Shown: positions 17,085 through 26,071, numbered from the stretch's first letter. The stretch is 64,000 bases of DNA from Mucilaginibacter gossypii (GCF_900100945.1 NZ_FNCG01000004.1:434001-498000), one strand, 5' to 3'. The notes: generated from the letters alone by a model not told the origin. Numbers and translations: made by a program.

Positions 17085-17990
17085 TTAAAAATAACCTTGC
17101 TTTTTCCTGTCTTCCATTGAAGTATCCGAGCGTTTATCGTCGCTTCGGTTGCCCCGTTCGGTGCTGCGGGTTGCTGATACTTCAGCAACTATCTTCTCCA
17201 GGGTATCAGCGTCTGATTCGATACCGCCGGTGATGGTGATATCGCCCAGGGTACGGAAACGCATGAGCTTATTTTCGATAGTTTCACCCTCCCTAAGCTG
17301 TAAGAACTCCGAAGCAGGCAGCCAGGTATTATCGCGGTAAACTGCATTACGTTGGTGTGCAAAGTATAATGAAGGTATAGCTATGTTTTCCTGCAGAATG
17401 TAGTTCCAGATATCCATTTCGGTCCAGTTACTGATCGGGAACACACGGAAGTGTTCGCCCATGCGCTTGCGGCCGTTAAAGATATTCCAGAGCTCGGGGC
17501 GTTGGTTTTTAGGATCCCACTGGCCAAACTCATCGCGGTGACTGAAGAAACGTTCTTTAGCACGGGCCTTTTCTTCATCACGGCGCGCACCGCCGATAGC
17601 AGCATCAATCTTATTGCTTTCGATGGTATCAAGCAGGGTTACTATCTGCAACTCGTTTCGGCTGGCGTTAATACCGCTTTCCTCAACCGCACGACCTTTG
17701 TTAATTGATTCCTGAACCGAGCCTACAATAAGTTGCACGCCAAGGTTTTCAACCAGCTTATCCCTAAACTCCATAGTTTCAGGAAAGTTATGACCGGTAT
17801 CAATATGGATTAGGGGCATTGGGATTTTAGCGGGCCAGAATGCCTTTTTTGCCAGGTGTGTTACAACAATAGAGTCTTTCCCGCCCGAAAACAGGATGGC
17901 AGGACGATCAAATTGTGCAACCACTTCCCTGATAACGTAAATGGCCTCTGATTCTAATTCCTGCAGATGAGTAAGATAATATTTATGCAT
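17085..17990 (-). CDS. cysD: Sulfate adenylyltransferase subunit 2
   Basis: Catalytic subunit of ATP sulfurylase, 301 aa, making adenosine 5'-phosphosulfate from ATP and sulfate together with CysN. The PP-loop SGGKDS is at residues 35-40. Family segments HIDTGHNFPET, GGARRDEEKARAKER and FPISNWTEMDIWNYI are all present. It is the first gene of the cysDN pair, transcribed away from rfbA. The 305-base gap upstream carries two inverted repeats that could be control sites. Confidence 0.96.
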   Translation of the reverse strand: MHKYYLTHLQELESEAIYVIREVVAQFDRPAILFSGGKDSIVVTHLAKKAFWPAKIPMPLIHIDTGHNFPETMEFRDKLVENLGVQLIVGSVQESINKGRAVEESGINASRNELQIVTLLDTIESNKIDAAIGGARRDEEKARAKERFFSHRDEFGQWDPKNQRPELWNIFNGRKRMGEHFRVFPISNWTEMDIWNYILQENIAIPSLYFAHQRNAVYRDNTWLPASEFLQLREGETIENKLMRFRTLGDITITGGIESDADTLEKIVAEVSATRSTERGNRSDDKRSDTSMEDRKKQGYF

Positions 17991-18167
17991 GTTAACAATG
18001 AAAATCCGCTAAATCCACCTAAATAGTAGTTTTTAACGTTCAAACTGCAATAATAACAATTTTATGCTAATGTTGAGGGGATTAAATGGATTTTGCTTTT
18101 GAAAAAGGCTTGTTGCCTGATACATGGTTTATGTTCAAAATAATCAGATAAAATATAAGTTTGCATA

Positions 18168-18210
18168 TTGAACAATAAATACCAACTTTATACCTGATAG
18201 CATTGTTCAA
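18168..18210. promoter_or_regulatory. Nine-base inverted repeat in the cysD-rfbA gap
   Basis: Perfect arms ttgaacaat (18168-18176) and attgttcaa (18202-18210) with a 25-base spacer, between two divergent genes. Could be a regulator site for either; no protein is assigned. Confidence 0.35.
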
Positions 18211-18213
18211 CAG

Positions 18214-18252
18214 TATAATAATGGGCCCTGATATTACGGAAGCATTATTATA
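18214..18252. promoter_or_regulatory. Ten-base inverted repeat upstream of rfbA
   Basis: Perfect arms tataataatg (18214-18223) and cattattata (18243-18252) with a 19-base spacer, 44 bases before the rfbA start and 4 bases after the previous inverted repeat. Candidate operator or attenuator-like hairpin. Confidence 0.35.
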
Positions 18253-18295
18253 TACTAACTTCGGGATGTTTATTTAAAAATTAGTATAATCAAAT

Positions 18296-19159
18296 ATGAA
18301 AGGCATTATTTTAGCAGGAGGGTCAGGCACCCGACTTTATCCTATAACCAGGGCAATCAGTAAACAACTGATGCCTATTTATGATAAGCCAATGATATAC
18401 TACCCATTATCGGTTTTGATGCAGGCGGATATCAAAGAAATTCTGATCATTACCACAGCCGAAGATAATCCCGGTTTTAAACGGTTGCTGGGCGATGGCA
18501 CAGAGTTAGGCTGTAAATTTGAATATGCTATACAGGAAAAGCCTAATGGACTTGCCCAGGCTTTTGTTATTGGCGAGCAATTTATAGGCGATGATAAAGT
18601 AGCTTTGATATTGGGCGATAATATATTTTATGGTACCGGATTTAACGAATTGATCCGCAGCTTCAATGACGTTGAGGGTGCTGCTATTTTTGCTTACCAT
18701 GTGGCAGATCCGGAGCGCTATGGCGTGGTTGAATTTGATGCCGAATTCAGGGCATTGTCAATTGAAGAAAAGCCATTGCAGCCAAAATCGAAATTTGCAG
18801 TACCCGGCCTTTATTTTTATGATAATTCGGTAATCCAAATAGCTAAAGATCTTGAACCCTCACCCCGGGGTGAGTATGAAATTACCGATGTTAACAAGTT
18901 TTACCTTGAACAGGGTAACTTGCATGTTGGCGTTATGGATAAGGGAACAGCCTGGTTAGATACGGGTACGTTTGATTCATTGAGCGACGCTACTGAATAT
19001 GTGCGCGTGATCGAAAAACGCCAGTCAACCAAAATCGGGTGTATTGAGGAGGTTGCTTACCGCCGTGGGTTTATCAATGACGATCAGTTGCGGCTGTTAG
19101 TTAACAAGTATATCAAAAGTGGTTACGGCAAATATTTACAAAGCCTGCTGCCGCAATAA
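18296..19159 (+). CDS. rfbA: Glucose-1-phosphate thymidylyltransferase
   Basis: Makes dTDP-glucose from dTTP and glucose-1-phosphate, the first step to dTDP-rhamnose; 287 aa as usual. The N-terminal [14 protein letters not shown] is the nucleotide-binding signature, with [17 protein letters not shown] following. LGDNIFYG and [11 protein letters not shown] are further RmlA segments. It stands as a single gene between divergent cysD and convergent miaA, unlike the usual rfbABCD order, which suggests that the cluster was rearranged or that cysDN were inserted. Its stop codon is only 5 bases from the end of miaA. Confidence 0.96.
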   Translation: MKGIILAGGSGTRLYPITRAISKQLMPIYDKPMIYYPLSVLMQADIKEILIITTAEDNPGFKRLLGDGTELGCKFEYAIQEKPNGLAQAFVIGEQFIGDDKVALILGDNIFYGTGFNELIRSFNDVEGAAIFAYHVADPERYGVVEFDAEFRALSIEEKPLQPKSKFAVPGLYFYDNSVIQIAKDLEPSPRGEYEITDVNKFYLEQGNLHVGVMDKGTAWLDTGTFDSLSDATEYVRVIEKRQSTKIGCIEEVAYRRGFINDDQLRLLVNKYIKSGYGKYLQSLLPQ

Positions 19160-19164
19160 AATAA

Positions 19165-20082
19165 TTATGCGGAAGTTTCAATGGCTTTAGCCATCTGGTC
19201 AATAACATCGGGAGCACCGGCATCAAACCAAATAAAGTCTTTGTCTTTTCTGAACCAGGTAAGCTGCCTTTTGGCAAAGCGCCTGGTATTTTGTTTTATA
19301 AGCAAGAGCGCTTCATCAAGACTGGTTTTTCCATCAAAATAATCAAACAGCTCCGAATAGCCAACCGTATTTAAAGCATTTAATTCACGGTGGGGCAGGA
19401 GGGACTTTACTTCTTCCGCTAGCCCTTGTTTAGCCATCTGATCAACGCGCAGGTTTATACGCTCATATAGTTTTTCGCGGGGCATATCAAGCGCCAGTTT
19501 GATAATGTTAAAAGGTCTTTTATTTACAGTAGCGTTGCGGTAAGATGAAAATGGTTTACCTGAGGTTTCAAAAACTTCCAGCGCCCTGATGATACGCTGA
19601 GGATTATTAAGGTCGACCTGGGTATAATAATCCGGGTCGACCTGTTGTAGTTGTTTTTGTAATGTTGTAATTCCTTCTCTTTCCAGTTGTTGGTTTAGTT
19701 TTTCACGTACTGAAATATCGGCTACGGGCAAGTTATCAAAGCCTTCACAAATAGCTTTAATGTATAAACCTGACCCTCCCGCCAGGATCACCTTATCATG
19801 TACTTTAAAAAGTTCATCTAAAAGGCTAAGGCCTTGTTTTTCAAAATCGCCTACAGAAAAACTTTCAGATATAGAATGCGAATTAATGAAATAGTGTTTG
19901 GCGGCAGCCAACTCACTTTCATCCGGTTTGGCAGTACCAATAGTCATTTCTCTAAAAAACTGCCTTGAATCGGCCGAAACAACTGCTGTATTGAAGTGCT
20001 GTGCCAGCTTAATAGCCGCAGCCGTTTTTCCTATGGCGGTAGGGCCGGCAACTACAATGAGGGTTGGGGAAAGAGGGTTCAT
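19165..20082 (-). CDS. miaA: tRNA dimethylallyltransferase
   Basis: Adds a dimethylallyl group to A37 of tRNAs that read UNN codons. The P-loop GPTAIGKTAAA is near the N-terminus, followed by SADSRQFFREMTIGTAKP with the catalytic Asp and substrate contacts. About 305 aa from the ATG at 20082. An in-frame ATG at 20103 would add seven residues (MNYEPSS), but these are encoded by the GTTCATA word array, so the inner start is chosen. It converges with rfbA, the two stop codons lying 5 bases apart. The gap to the next gene is filled by the inverted word array. Confidence 0.93.
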   Translation of the reverse strand: MNPLSPTLIVVAGPTAIGKTAAAIKLAQHFNTAVVSADSRQFFREMTIGTAKPDESELAAAKHYFINSHSISESFSVGDFEKQGLSLLDELFKVHDKVILAGGSGLYIKAICEGFDNLPVADISVREKLNQQLEREGITTLQKQLQQVDPDYYTQVDLNNPQRIIRALEVFETSGKPFSSYRNATVNKRPFNIIKLALDMPREKLYERINLRVDQMAKQGLAEEVKSLLPHRELNALNTVGYSELFDYFDGKTSLDEALLLIKQNTRRFAKRQLTWFRKDKDFIWFDAGAPDVIDQMAKAIETSA

Positions 20083-20155
20083 AGATGATGGTTCATAGTT
20101 CATAGTTTAAAATGTAACTTGGGTAAAAACCATGAACTATCAACTATGAACCATG
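20077..20155. repeat. Inverted array of a 7-base word (GTTCATA type)
   Basis: Left array 20077-20107 is four 7-base units of the type GTTCATA plus a partial one; right array 20129-20155 is its reverse complement with the same 7-base period. A 20-base core (20088-20107 with 20135-20154) pairs with one mismatch, giving a long hairpin. It fills the gap between the 3' end of the gene at 20164 and the start of miaA. Confidence 0.85.
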
Positions 20156-20163
20156 TGCTAAGT

Positions 20164-20823
20164 TTAATAATCGTCGCTACCGCCACGGCCAGGCCTTTCA
20201 TCATCATCAAAGCCTTCATCATCGCTAAATTCATTGCCGAACTCATCTTCTTCCTCTTCTTCTTCGCCGCCGCTGTGTTTTTCTTCCGGCAGGTCATCGG
20301 TATCTGTAACTTCCGAAAAATCTTCGGCATCCTCCGGGTTAAAGGCCATTTCGTTCAGAAAGTCGAAGTCTTCGGTAACAGGCGGTAAAACGGTAGCGTT
20401 AAATGCATTGCCAAATTGTTTAGGCGCTTCGCCAACTGATTTTACAACGGCAGGGTAAGTGGTGCCCGGCGTTTCATCTAAAATGATCTTCATCAGTTCC
20501 ACATGAAAATCAAACGGACGATCGAAATTGAATGTATAGTAAAATTTTTGGTGCGGGTCATCAATAAAACTCAACAGCTTTACTTTATTCATTAATGATA
20601 CACCACGGTCAATACGCCTTTGGTTAGGCAGGTAAGTTATTTCTTCACCTTTAGTCCACTGATCATTACTGATATAAAATGATGAAGAAAATTCCGGATT
20701 ATAACCAGTTGACTGATGAATTGCGCGGTGAAGATCTTCGAAAGTTTGATTTGATTTTACATCAATTTCTCTCGTAACGTCATCGTAGTCTTCAAAAGTA
20801 ACCCTGAACCTGTATACTGCCAT
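20164..20823 (-). CDS. Plasmid pRiA4b ORF-3-like protein with acidic tail
   Basis: 219-aa cytoplasmic protein. The N-terminal 110 residues (YRFRVTFEDYDDVTREI, then FEDLHRAIHQSTGY) match the pattern of the pRiA4b ORF-3-like family, which many genomes label an IS1096 TnpR passenger. No transposase or terminal repeats are present here, and the family has no settled function. The last 50 residues are an extended Glu/Asp tail (EEEEEEDEFGNEF and GFDDDERP segments), probably disordered. It lies between miaA and the CCA-type nucleotidyltransferase gene, all on the minus strand. Confidence 0.8.
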   Translation of the reverse strand: MAVYRFRVTFEDYDDVTREIDVKSNQTFEDLHRAIHQSTGYNPEFSSSFYISNDQWTKGEEITYLPNQRRIDRGVSLMNKVKLLSFIDDPHQKFYYTFNFDRPFDFHVELMKIILDETPGTTYPAVVKSVGEAPKQFGNAFNATVLPPVTEDFDFLNEMAFNPEDAEDFSEVTDTDDLPEEKHSGGEEEEEEDEFGNEFSDDEGFDDDERPGRGGSDDY

Positions 20824-20864
20824 TGTTTATTGTAGATTTTGGACAAAAATAATAATGTTTTAAT

Positions 20865-22277
20865 TTAATTTGGGGTAGTCACAACTTTTAAGCCAATTTC
20901 AATGCCTTTGCTGATTGTAAAGGTTAACGCGGCCTCACGATTGTTGGGAATTTCGCCTTCCAATATGGCTTCGCGGATCTGATTTTTGATTATTCCTACC
21001 TCGCGGCCTTCTTTTATCCCAAATATGGTCATGATATCGTTACCGGTAACCGGCGGCTGCCAGTTACGGATGCTGTCGCGCTCCTCAACGTCTCTTAATT
21101 TTTGTTGAACAAGCTCAAAATTGTTACGATATTTTTTAACCTTATATTCGTTTTTGGTGGTGATGTCTGCTTTACACAACAACATCAGTGCTTCAATATC
21201 GTCCCCTGCCTCAAAAAGCAAACGCCTCACTGCTGAATCGGTAACTATGGATTGTGAAAGTACGATGGGCCTTAAATGCAGTTGCACCAACTTTTGAACT
21301 TGCTTCATTTTTTCATTAAGCGGCAGCTTAAGCTGGGTGAAGATCTTGGGCACCATGCGTGCGCCCCGGTCTTCATGACCATGAAAGGTCCAGCCGTGGC
21401 TGGGCTCAAAACGTTTGGTGGCGGGTTTGGCTATGTCATGCAGTATAGCAGCCCAGCGTAACCACAGGTCGTCAGTAGTTTCGCAGATGTTGTCAAGCAC
21501 CTGAAGGGTATGGTAAAAGTTATCCTTATGACCTTTGCCATCTACATAGTCAACCCCGTAAAGGGCTACCATTTGCGGGAAGATCTTATGCAGCAGTCCG
21601 GTATCAAACAAATAATTAAAGCCGATTGATGGTACCGGCGACAGGATGATCTTGTTCAGTTCATCGGTAATCCGTTCCTGCGATATGATGCTGATCCTGT
21701 CGGCAGTGGTTTTAATGGCTTCAACAGCGATATCATCAATCCTGAAATTAAGCTGGGTAGCAAACCTGATGGCCCGCATCATACGCAGCGGATCATCAGA
21801 AAATGTTTCGTTAGGATTAAGCGGCGTGCGGATCAGCTTGTTTTGCAGGTCGGCAATGCCGTTAAAGGGATCAAGCAACTCGCCAAAAGTATCCGGGTGG
21901 AGGGAAATAGCCAGCGCGTTGATGGTAAAATCGCGGCGTTTCTGATCATCTTCCAAAGTGCCATTCTCCACAATTGGCTTGCGCGAGTCGCGACGGTACG
22001 ATTCCTTGCGGGCGCCAACAAACTCTATCTCCAAATCGCGGTATTTGAGCGAAGCCGTACCGAAGTTTTTATAAACCGCCAGTTTAACTCTAAGCGTATT
22101 GGCAACAACTTCGGCAAAAGCAATACCGTTGCCAATAATTACGATATCAATGTCCTTCGACGGGCGGTTCAGGAAAATATCGCGCACAAAACCACCTATA
22201 GCATAGGCCTGTACATTTTGTTCGCCCGCCAAACGGGATATAACAGAAAATACGGGATGCCTGAGGTGTTGTTGCAT
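20865..22277 (-). CDS. CCA tRNA nucleotidyltransferase / poly(A) polymerase family with HD domain
   Basis: 470-aa class II nucleotidyltransferase. The head domain has AIGGFVRDIFLNRPSKDIDIV with the catalytic Asp-x-Asp, then the RRDFTINALA and RMMRAIRFA segments that read the tRNA and NTP. An HD domain follows (LHDIAKPATKRF). It would add or repair the 3' CCA end of tRNA; a poly(A)-polymerase role is less likely given the family in this phylum. It is the first gene of a minus-strand run with the acidic-tail gene and miaA. Upstream is a long gap with a word array. Confidence 0.9.
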   Translation of the reverse strand: MQQHLRHPVFSVISRLAGEQNVQAYAIGGFVRDIFLNRPSKDIDIVIIGNGIAFAEVVANTLRVKLAVYKNFGTASLKYRDLEIEFVGARKESYRRDSRKPIVENGTLEDDQKRRDFTINALAISLHPDTFGELLDPFNGIADLQNKLIRTPLNPNETFSDDPLRMMRAIRFATQLNFRIDDIAVEAIKTTADRISIISQERITDELNKIILSPVPSIGFNYLFDTGLLHKIFPQMVALYGVDYVDGKGHKDNFYHTLQVLDNICETTDDLWLRWAAILHDIAKPATKRFEPSHGWTFHGHEDRGARMVPKIFTQLKLPLNEKMKQVQKLVQLHLRPIVLSQSIVTDSAVRRLLFEAGDDIEALMLLCKADITTKNEYKVKKYRNNFELVQQKLRDVEERDSIRNWQPPVTGNDIMTIFGIKEGREVGIIKNQIREAILEGEIPNNREAALTFTISKGIEIGLKVVTTPN

Positions 22278-22618
22278 AGTTGGATGCTTAAAAACGCTAA
22301 TAAGGGTACAAAGGTAAGATTAATTGGTAAAATGCCCCGGTAAAGTCAAAAGTCTTAGTCGAAAGTCCTAAGTATCTTTCCACTTAATAAACAAAACTTT
22401 CAGACTTCAAACTTTGGACCTCATACTTCCGGCTTTCTGCACGACAGGGGGTTAATAGGGTTAACACAATTTTAATTATTTTATTTAAATAATTGATAGT
22501 CAGTATATTGAATATGTAGAGGGGTTACACAAAAGAATTTATAAAAATGTTTCTGTTAAAACATATCTTCAAAAACACCTTTTTAACTAATCACTAATCT
22601 CCAGCCTCTGATCCCTCG
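22278..22618. other. Gap with word array, otherwise empty
   Basis: 341 bases between two minus-strand genes. The left part holds the AAGTC word array (22342-22438). The remainder is AT-rich and should include the promoter of the nucleotidyltransferase gene, but no clear TAnnTTTG element is seen. Confidence 0.5.
22342..22438. repeat. Inverted array of a 7-base word (AAAGTCN type)
   Basis: Left array 22342-22374 has five units around AAGTC, spaced 7 (once 6) bases. Right array 22395-22438, read on the minus strand, has six units of AAGTNNG type at exact 7-base spacing. The two are quasi-complementary and could pair around a 20-base spacer. Confidence 0.75.
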
Positions 22619-23188
22619 TTAACGACGCAAAAACTCAAACCGCCCATCAGGAGCCAGCCTCATGATGGTTGACGGTGTTTTGATCTCTTTGCTATGCTGC
22701 TCCAAATCAACTACGTAATCAACACCATCAATAATTTCCTGGTCTATTTGCGAAAAATATTGCGGCGAGGGCTTACCGCTAATATTAGCTGATGTTGACA
22801 CCAAAGGTTTGCGTAAACGCTGAATCAATTGCTGGCAAAAAGGGGTGTCTTTTACAACCCTGATCCCCACGCTGCCATCGGCAGCAATTAATGCCGGAGA
22901 AATGTTTTTGGCGCCCGGCATCACCAGCGTTAAGGGGTTTTCGGCGTATTCAATCAATTCAAAAGCCAGCGGGTTTACTTCACTGATATAGCTTTCCAGC
23001 TTGTTTTCGGTATCCAGCAAAATGATCATGCTTTTGGCCTCATCGCGCTGTTTTAGGCGATAGATCTTTTGAATGGCTTCGGTGTTGGTGGCATCGCAGC
23101 CTATGCCCCAAATGGTATCGGTAGGGTAAAGGATGATGCCACCCTCTTGTACAATTTTAAAAGCCTTGGCTACTTCGTCTCTAAGCAT
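22619..23188 (-). CDS. L-threonylcarbamoyladenylate synthase (TsaC/YwlC/Sua5 family)
   Basis: 189-aa enzyme that makes threonylcarbamoyl-AMP from threonine, bicarbonate and ATP for the t6A37 tRNA modification. GGIILYPTDTIWGIGCDA (residues 15-32) is the family signature, followed by IYRLKQRDEAKSMI with the KxR-x-K nucleotide contacts, and STSANISGKPSP near the end. It lacks the C-terminal Sua5 domain, so it is the short form. Its start overlaps the stop of the upstream glycosyltransferase gene by 8 bases, so the two are cotranscribed. Confidence 0.93.
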   Translation of the reverse strand: MLRDEVAKAFKIVQEGGIILYPTDTIWGIGCDATNTEAIQKIYRLKQRDEAKSMIILLDTENKLESYISEVNPLAFELIEYAENPLTLVMPGAKNISPALIAADGSVGIRVVKDTPFCQQLIQRLRKPLVSTSANISGKPSPQYFSQIDQEIIDGVDYVVDLEQHSKEIKTPSTIMRLAPDGRFEFLRR

Positions 23189-24305
23189 GGTTCAAAATAT
23201 TTTGGTAAAGCTGCATTAATTGCAGGCTTAGTTTATCATTGGTAAAATTAGCTGCGTAAGCGCGGCCTTTGGTTATCATGGTTTGCCTTAAGTCATCATC
23301 ACTAAGCACCTGGTTTAGTTTTTCAGCAAGACCGATATCATCATCAGGGTTCACATACAGGCTGCCTGGCCCGCCTGCTTCTTCAAGGCATGAGCCTGTT
23401 GCTGCTATAACCGGCGTGCCGGAGTTTAAAGCTTCTAACACGGGTATACCAAATCCTTCGTACCGTGATGGATAAACAAACACCGATGCCAGTTGATAAA
23501 CAGCAGGTAACTCTGCAAAGGTAACGTCTTTTAAAAATATTACCCGGTGGTTTAAGTTATTAGCCGTTATATACGTTTTAACCAATTCTGTGTATTGGGT
23601 TTCTTTGCCAATTACCACCAGTGGTATGTCATTGACGTTTTTTAAAGCCATAACGGTTAACAGCAAGTTTTTGCGTTCTTCAATAGTGCCAACACTCAAA
23701 ATAAAGCGGTTGGGCAGGTTATATTTTTCTTTTACTGCCGATTTTTGCGCGGCGGTTTGTTCAATTGCAAATGAAGGGTCACATCCCTGGTAAACAACTT
23801 CTATTTTTTGGGGGGCGATGGTGAGCAGGTCGACAAGATCATCCTTTGTTTTTTGGCTTATGGCGATAATTTGATCCGCGACACGGCAGGCATGTTTAAC
23901 CTTAGCGAGGTAAATACGGTAATTAACCGCACCAAAATGTTTCGGATAACGCATGAAGATCAGGTCATGCATGGTAACAACCGACTTAATGCCGGTATGT
24001 TCGATTCCCGAAGGCAACTCGTGACTTAAACCATGGTACACTTCAATACCATCACGTTTTAAATCTTTGATAATTCCTTTACTACGCCACCATGAAGTGA
24101 ACCATTTGCTTTTTGGGGTAACAGTGCGAATGCTGGGATAATCGCCAATAAAATTAAGCCGTGGATTAGCTTTGGCCTTTGGCGTATATAAATATAAAAG
24201 GTTGGATAGATTGAGCGACGCTATGCCTTTAATTAACCAGCGGCTGTAATTACCTAAGCCGGTATTATTGTAAAAAGCCCGTTTAGCATCGTATCCTATC
24301 TTCAT
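23181..24305 (-). CDS. Glycosyltransferase, GT4 family
   Basis: 374-aa retaining glycosyltransferase. The N-terminal domain starts MKIGYDAKRAFYNNTGLGNYSR, with the glycine-rich GLGNY loop typical of mannosyl/rhamnosyl GT4 enzymes. The C-terminal domain has FILSVGTIEERKNL and YEGFGIPVLEAL, the E-x7-E donor motif. Likely works in cell-surface glycan synthesis. It lies outside the main polysaccharide region and overlaps tsaC by 8 bases. The start is 3 bases from the inverted 7-base word array upstream. Confidence 0.92.
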   Translation of the reverse strand: MKIGYDAKRAFYNNTGLGNYSRWLIKGIASLNLSNLLYLYTPKAKANPRLNFIGDYPSIRTVTPKSKWFTSWWRSKGIIKDLKRDGIEVYHGLSHELPSGIEHTGIKSVVTMHDLIFMRYPKHFGAVNYRIYLAKVKHACRVADQIIAISQKTKDDLVDLLTIAPQKIEVVYQGCDPSFAIEQTAAQKSAVKEKYNLPNRFILSVGTIEERKNLLLTVMALKNVNDIPLVVIGKETQYTELVKTYITANNLNHRVIFLKDVTFAELPAVYQLASVFVYPSRYEGFGIPVLEALNSGTPVIAATGSCLEEAGGPGSLYVNPDDDIGLAEKLNQVLSDDDLRQTMITKGRAYAANFTNDKLSLQLMQLYQNILNHA

Positions 24306-24307
24306 GT

Positions 24308-24442
24308 TTTAGATATGAGATGTGAGATATGAGACGTGAGAAATGCTGCATTCTCAGAGGAATATAGCAGATGTGAAATAAAGGTATTGCCGGAATCTTT
24401 ACCATGCAAAATCTCATATCTCACATCTGATATCTCATATCT
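24308..24442. repeat. Inverted array of a 7-base word (GATATGA type)
   Basis: Left arm 24308-24343 contains four exact 7-base units (GATATGA, GATGTGA and close variants, 24312-24339). Right arm 24409-24442 contains four units of the complement (TCATATC type, 24414-24441). The arms pair around a 65-base centre. The element starts 3 bases from the glycosyltransferase start codon and ends 5 bases from the dapD stop codon, so it fills the whole gap. Confidence 0.88.
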
Positions 24443-24446
24443 ATAA

Positions 24447-25262
24447 TTATACCGCTACGTTATTTTCACGCAGGGCGTCATTTAATGACGTTTTTTTATC
24501 GGTTGATTCCTTACGGGTACCGATGATGAGGGCGCAAGGCACCTGGTATTCGCCGGCAGCAAACTTTTTAGTATATGAACCCGGAATTACTACTGAGCGG
24601 GCAGGTACGCGGCCTTTATATTCAACCGGGGTGCTGTGGGTAACATCAATGATTTTGGTTGATGCGGTTAACACCACGTTTGCACCTAATACAGCTTCAT
24701 GTTCAACATGTACGCCCTCAACAACAATTGCACGTGAACCAATAAAGCAGTTATCTTCAATAATAACCGGGGCAGCCTGTAGCGGCTCCAACACACCACC
24801 AATACCAACACCACCGCTTAAGTGTACGTGTTTACCAATCTGCGCGCATGAGCCAACAGTAGCCCAGGTATCAACCATGGTACCTTCATCAACATAAGCG
24901 CCAATGTTTACGTATGATGGCATCATGATGACGCCTTTAGCCAGGTGGGCACCGTAGCGGGCAATACCATGAGGTACAACACGAACGCCGGCTTGCTTGT
25001 AATCCGTTTTGAGTTTCATTTTGTCATGAAAAACAAAAGGGCCGGTTTTAATTTCTTCCATCTGCCTGGTCGGGAAATACAAAACAACCGCCTTTTTAAT
25101 CCACTCATTTACATGCCAGCGTGTGCCAATGGGTTCGGCCACACGGATCTCGCCTTTGTCCAAACGGTCAATAACGGTTTCAATGGCGTTGGTGTATTCA
25201 TTATAGTTCAGCAGGTTCCTGTCTTCCCAGGCCTCTTCAATCAGTTTTTTAAGATCTTGCAT
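24447..25262 (-). CDS. dapD: Tetrahydrodipicolinate N-succinyltransferase
   Basis: 271-aa left-handed beta-helix enzyme that succinylates tetrahydrodipicolinate for lysine and diaminopimelate synthesis. The helical N-terminus (DLKKLIEEAWEDRNLL) is followed by hexapeptide repeats from about residue 100: GVIMMPSYVNIGAYVDEG, SCAQIGKHVHLSGGVGIGG and DNCFIGSRAIVVEGV. Length fits DapD. It is the most upstream gene of this minus-strand run. Its promoter should lie in the 25263-25500 region. A word array begins 4 bases past its stop codon. Confidence 0.95.
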   Translation of the reverse strand: MQDLKKLIEEAWEDRNLLNYNEYTNAIETVIDRLDKGEIRVAEPIGTRWHVNEWIKKAVVLYFPTRQMEEIKTGPFVFHDKMKLKTDYKQAGVRVVPHGIARYGAHLAKGVIMMPSYVNIGAYVDEGTMVDTWATVGSCAQIGKHVHLSGGVGIGGVLEPLQAAPVIIEDNCFIGSRAIVVEGVHVEHEAVLGANVVLTASTKIIDVTHSTPVEYKGRVPARSVVIPGSYTKKFAAGEYQVPCALIIGTRKESTDKKTSLNDALRENNVAV

Positions 25263-25576
25263 TGGTGAAATTAAACTTTTGGCAAATTAAAGGATTTTTA
25301 AGGAAATATGTTTTAAAAGATTGAATGTCATGAAAGAGCGGCGGGAGTTGAAAGATTAATTACAACTAAGTGCAGGAAAGGCCTTGACAAAGTATTATGG
25401 ATTCTTTGAGGAAGCCTTGAGTGTAATAGCAAGTTGCGTTTAGTATTTGGGCCTTTATGTGTTTGATATTACACATTTATACAATATGCGGACAATTAGT
25501 TAATACTGCATAAAAATACATTAAGTAAGCCTTAATTTTATATAAACGGAAACCAACGTTTAAACTAATTAGGTGT
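25263..25576. other. Intergenic stretch before an orphan terminator
   Basis: About 310 bases upstream of dapD with no convincing protein frame. The plus strand ends in a strong terminator (25579-25612) although no plus-strand gene precedes it, so a small RNA from this stretch is possible. No known RNA family is recognised. Confidence 0.35.
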
Positions 25577-25578
25577 CA

Positions 25579-25612
25579 AAGCCTTCCGGACAGCGAGTGT
25601 CGGGGAGGCTTA
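25579..25612 (+). terminator. Strong orphan terminator on plus strand
   Basis: Stem of 14 positions (25579-25592 with 25598-25611; one mismatch, one G-U pair), 5-base loop, followed by a run of seven Ts at 25614-25620. No plus-strand coding gene lies directly upstream. Confidence 0.75.
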
Positions 25613-25807
25613 CTTTTTTTATTTCAACGGGCGATTATAGCTATAATTCCAAGGGATATAATTGGATTTTTGGGTAAATAACTTGATTTTAAAAGAGCGT
25701 TTATTTATTGTTGTTTGTTAGTGTTGCTGGCAAATAAGTTTATAAAGTATTAAACATTAGTACTTTACTTATCGTGCAACTGCTGTTATATCAATCTGTT
25801 ACCTTGG

Positions 25808-26071
25808 ATGAGTATTGGTATAATTGTTTTACCTTTTAATTTATTACTGTTACCCAAATTATTCCCAGGTATGACCCCATTTGTACTAATTGCCATTATT
25901 TTACTTGGCCTGGCTTTGCTGCTTATTTTTGCGTTTTGCTTTTTAGCTTTCTCAAATACATCCAAAGACGCTATTATCCACACTGGAAATTTCCTGATTA
26001 TGTTAGCGTTGGTTATGCCGAACATCTTTATCATAAGTTCATTAAAAAAGACCTGCCCAAGTAAGTTGTAA
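25808..26071 (+). CDS. Small two-helix membrane protein, unknown
   Basis: 87-aa reading frame with two or three hydrophobic stretches (about residues 5-18, 24-48 and 58-78) separated by short polar loops such as SNTSKDAIIH. It starts with ATG, has ordinary codon use for the region and lies alone between an orphan terminator and another hairpin at 26205. No family is recognised. It could be a real small inner-membrane protein or a chance open frame in AT-rich DNA. Confidence 0.45.
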   Translation: MSIGIIVLPFNLLLLPKLFPGMTPFVLIAIILLGLALLLIFAFCFLAFSNTSKDAIIHTGNFLIMLALVMPNIFIISSLKKTCPSKL

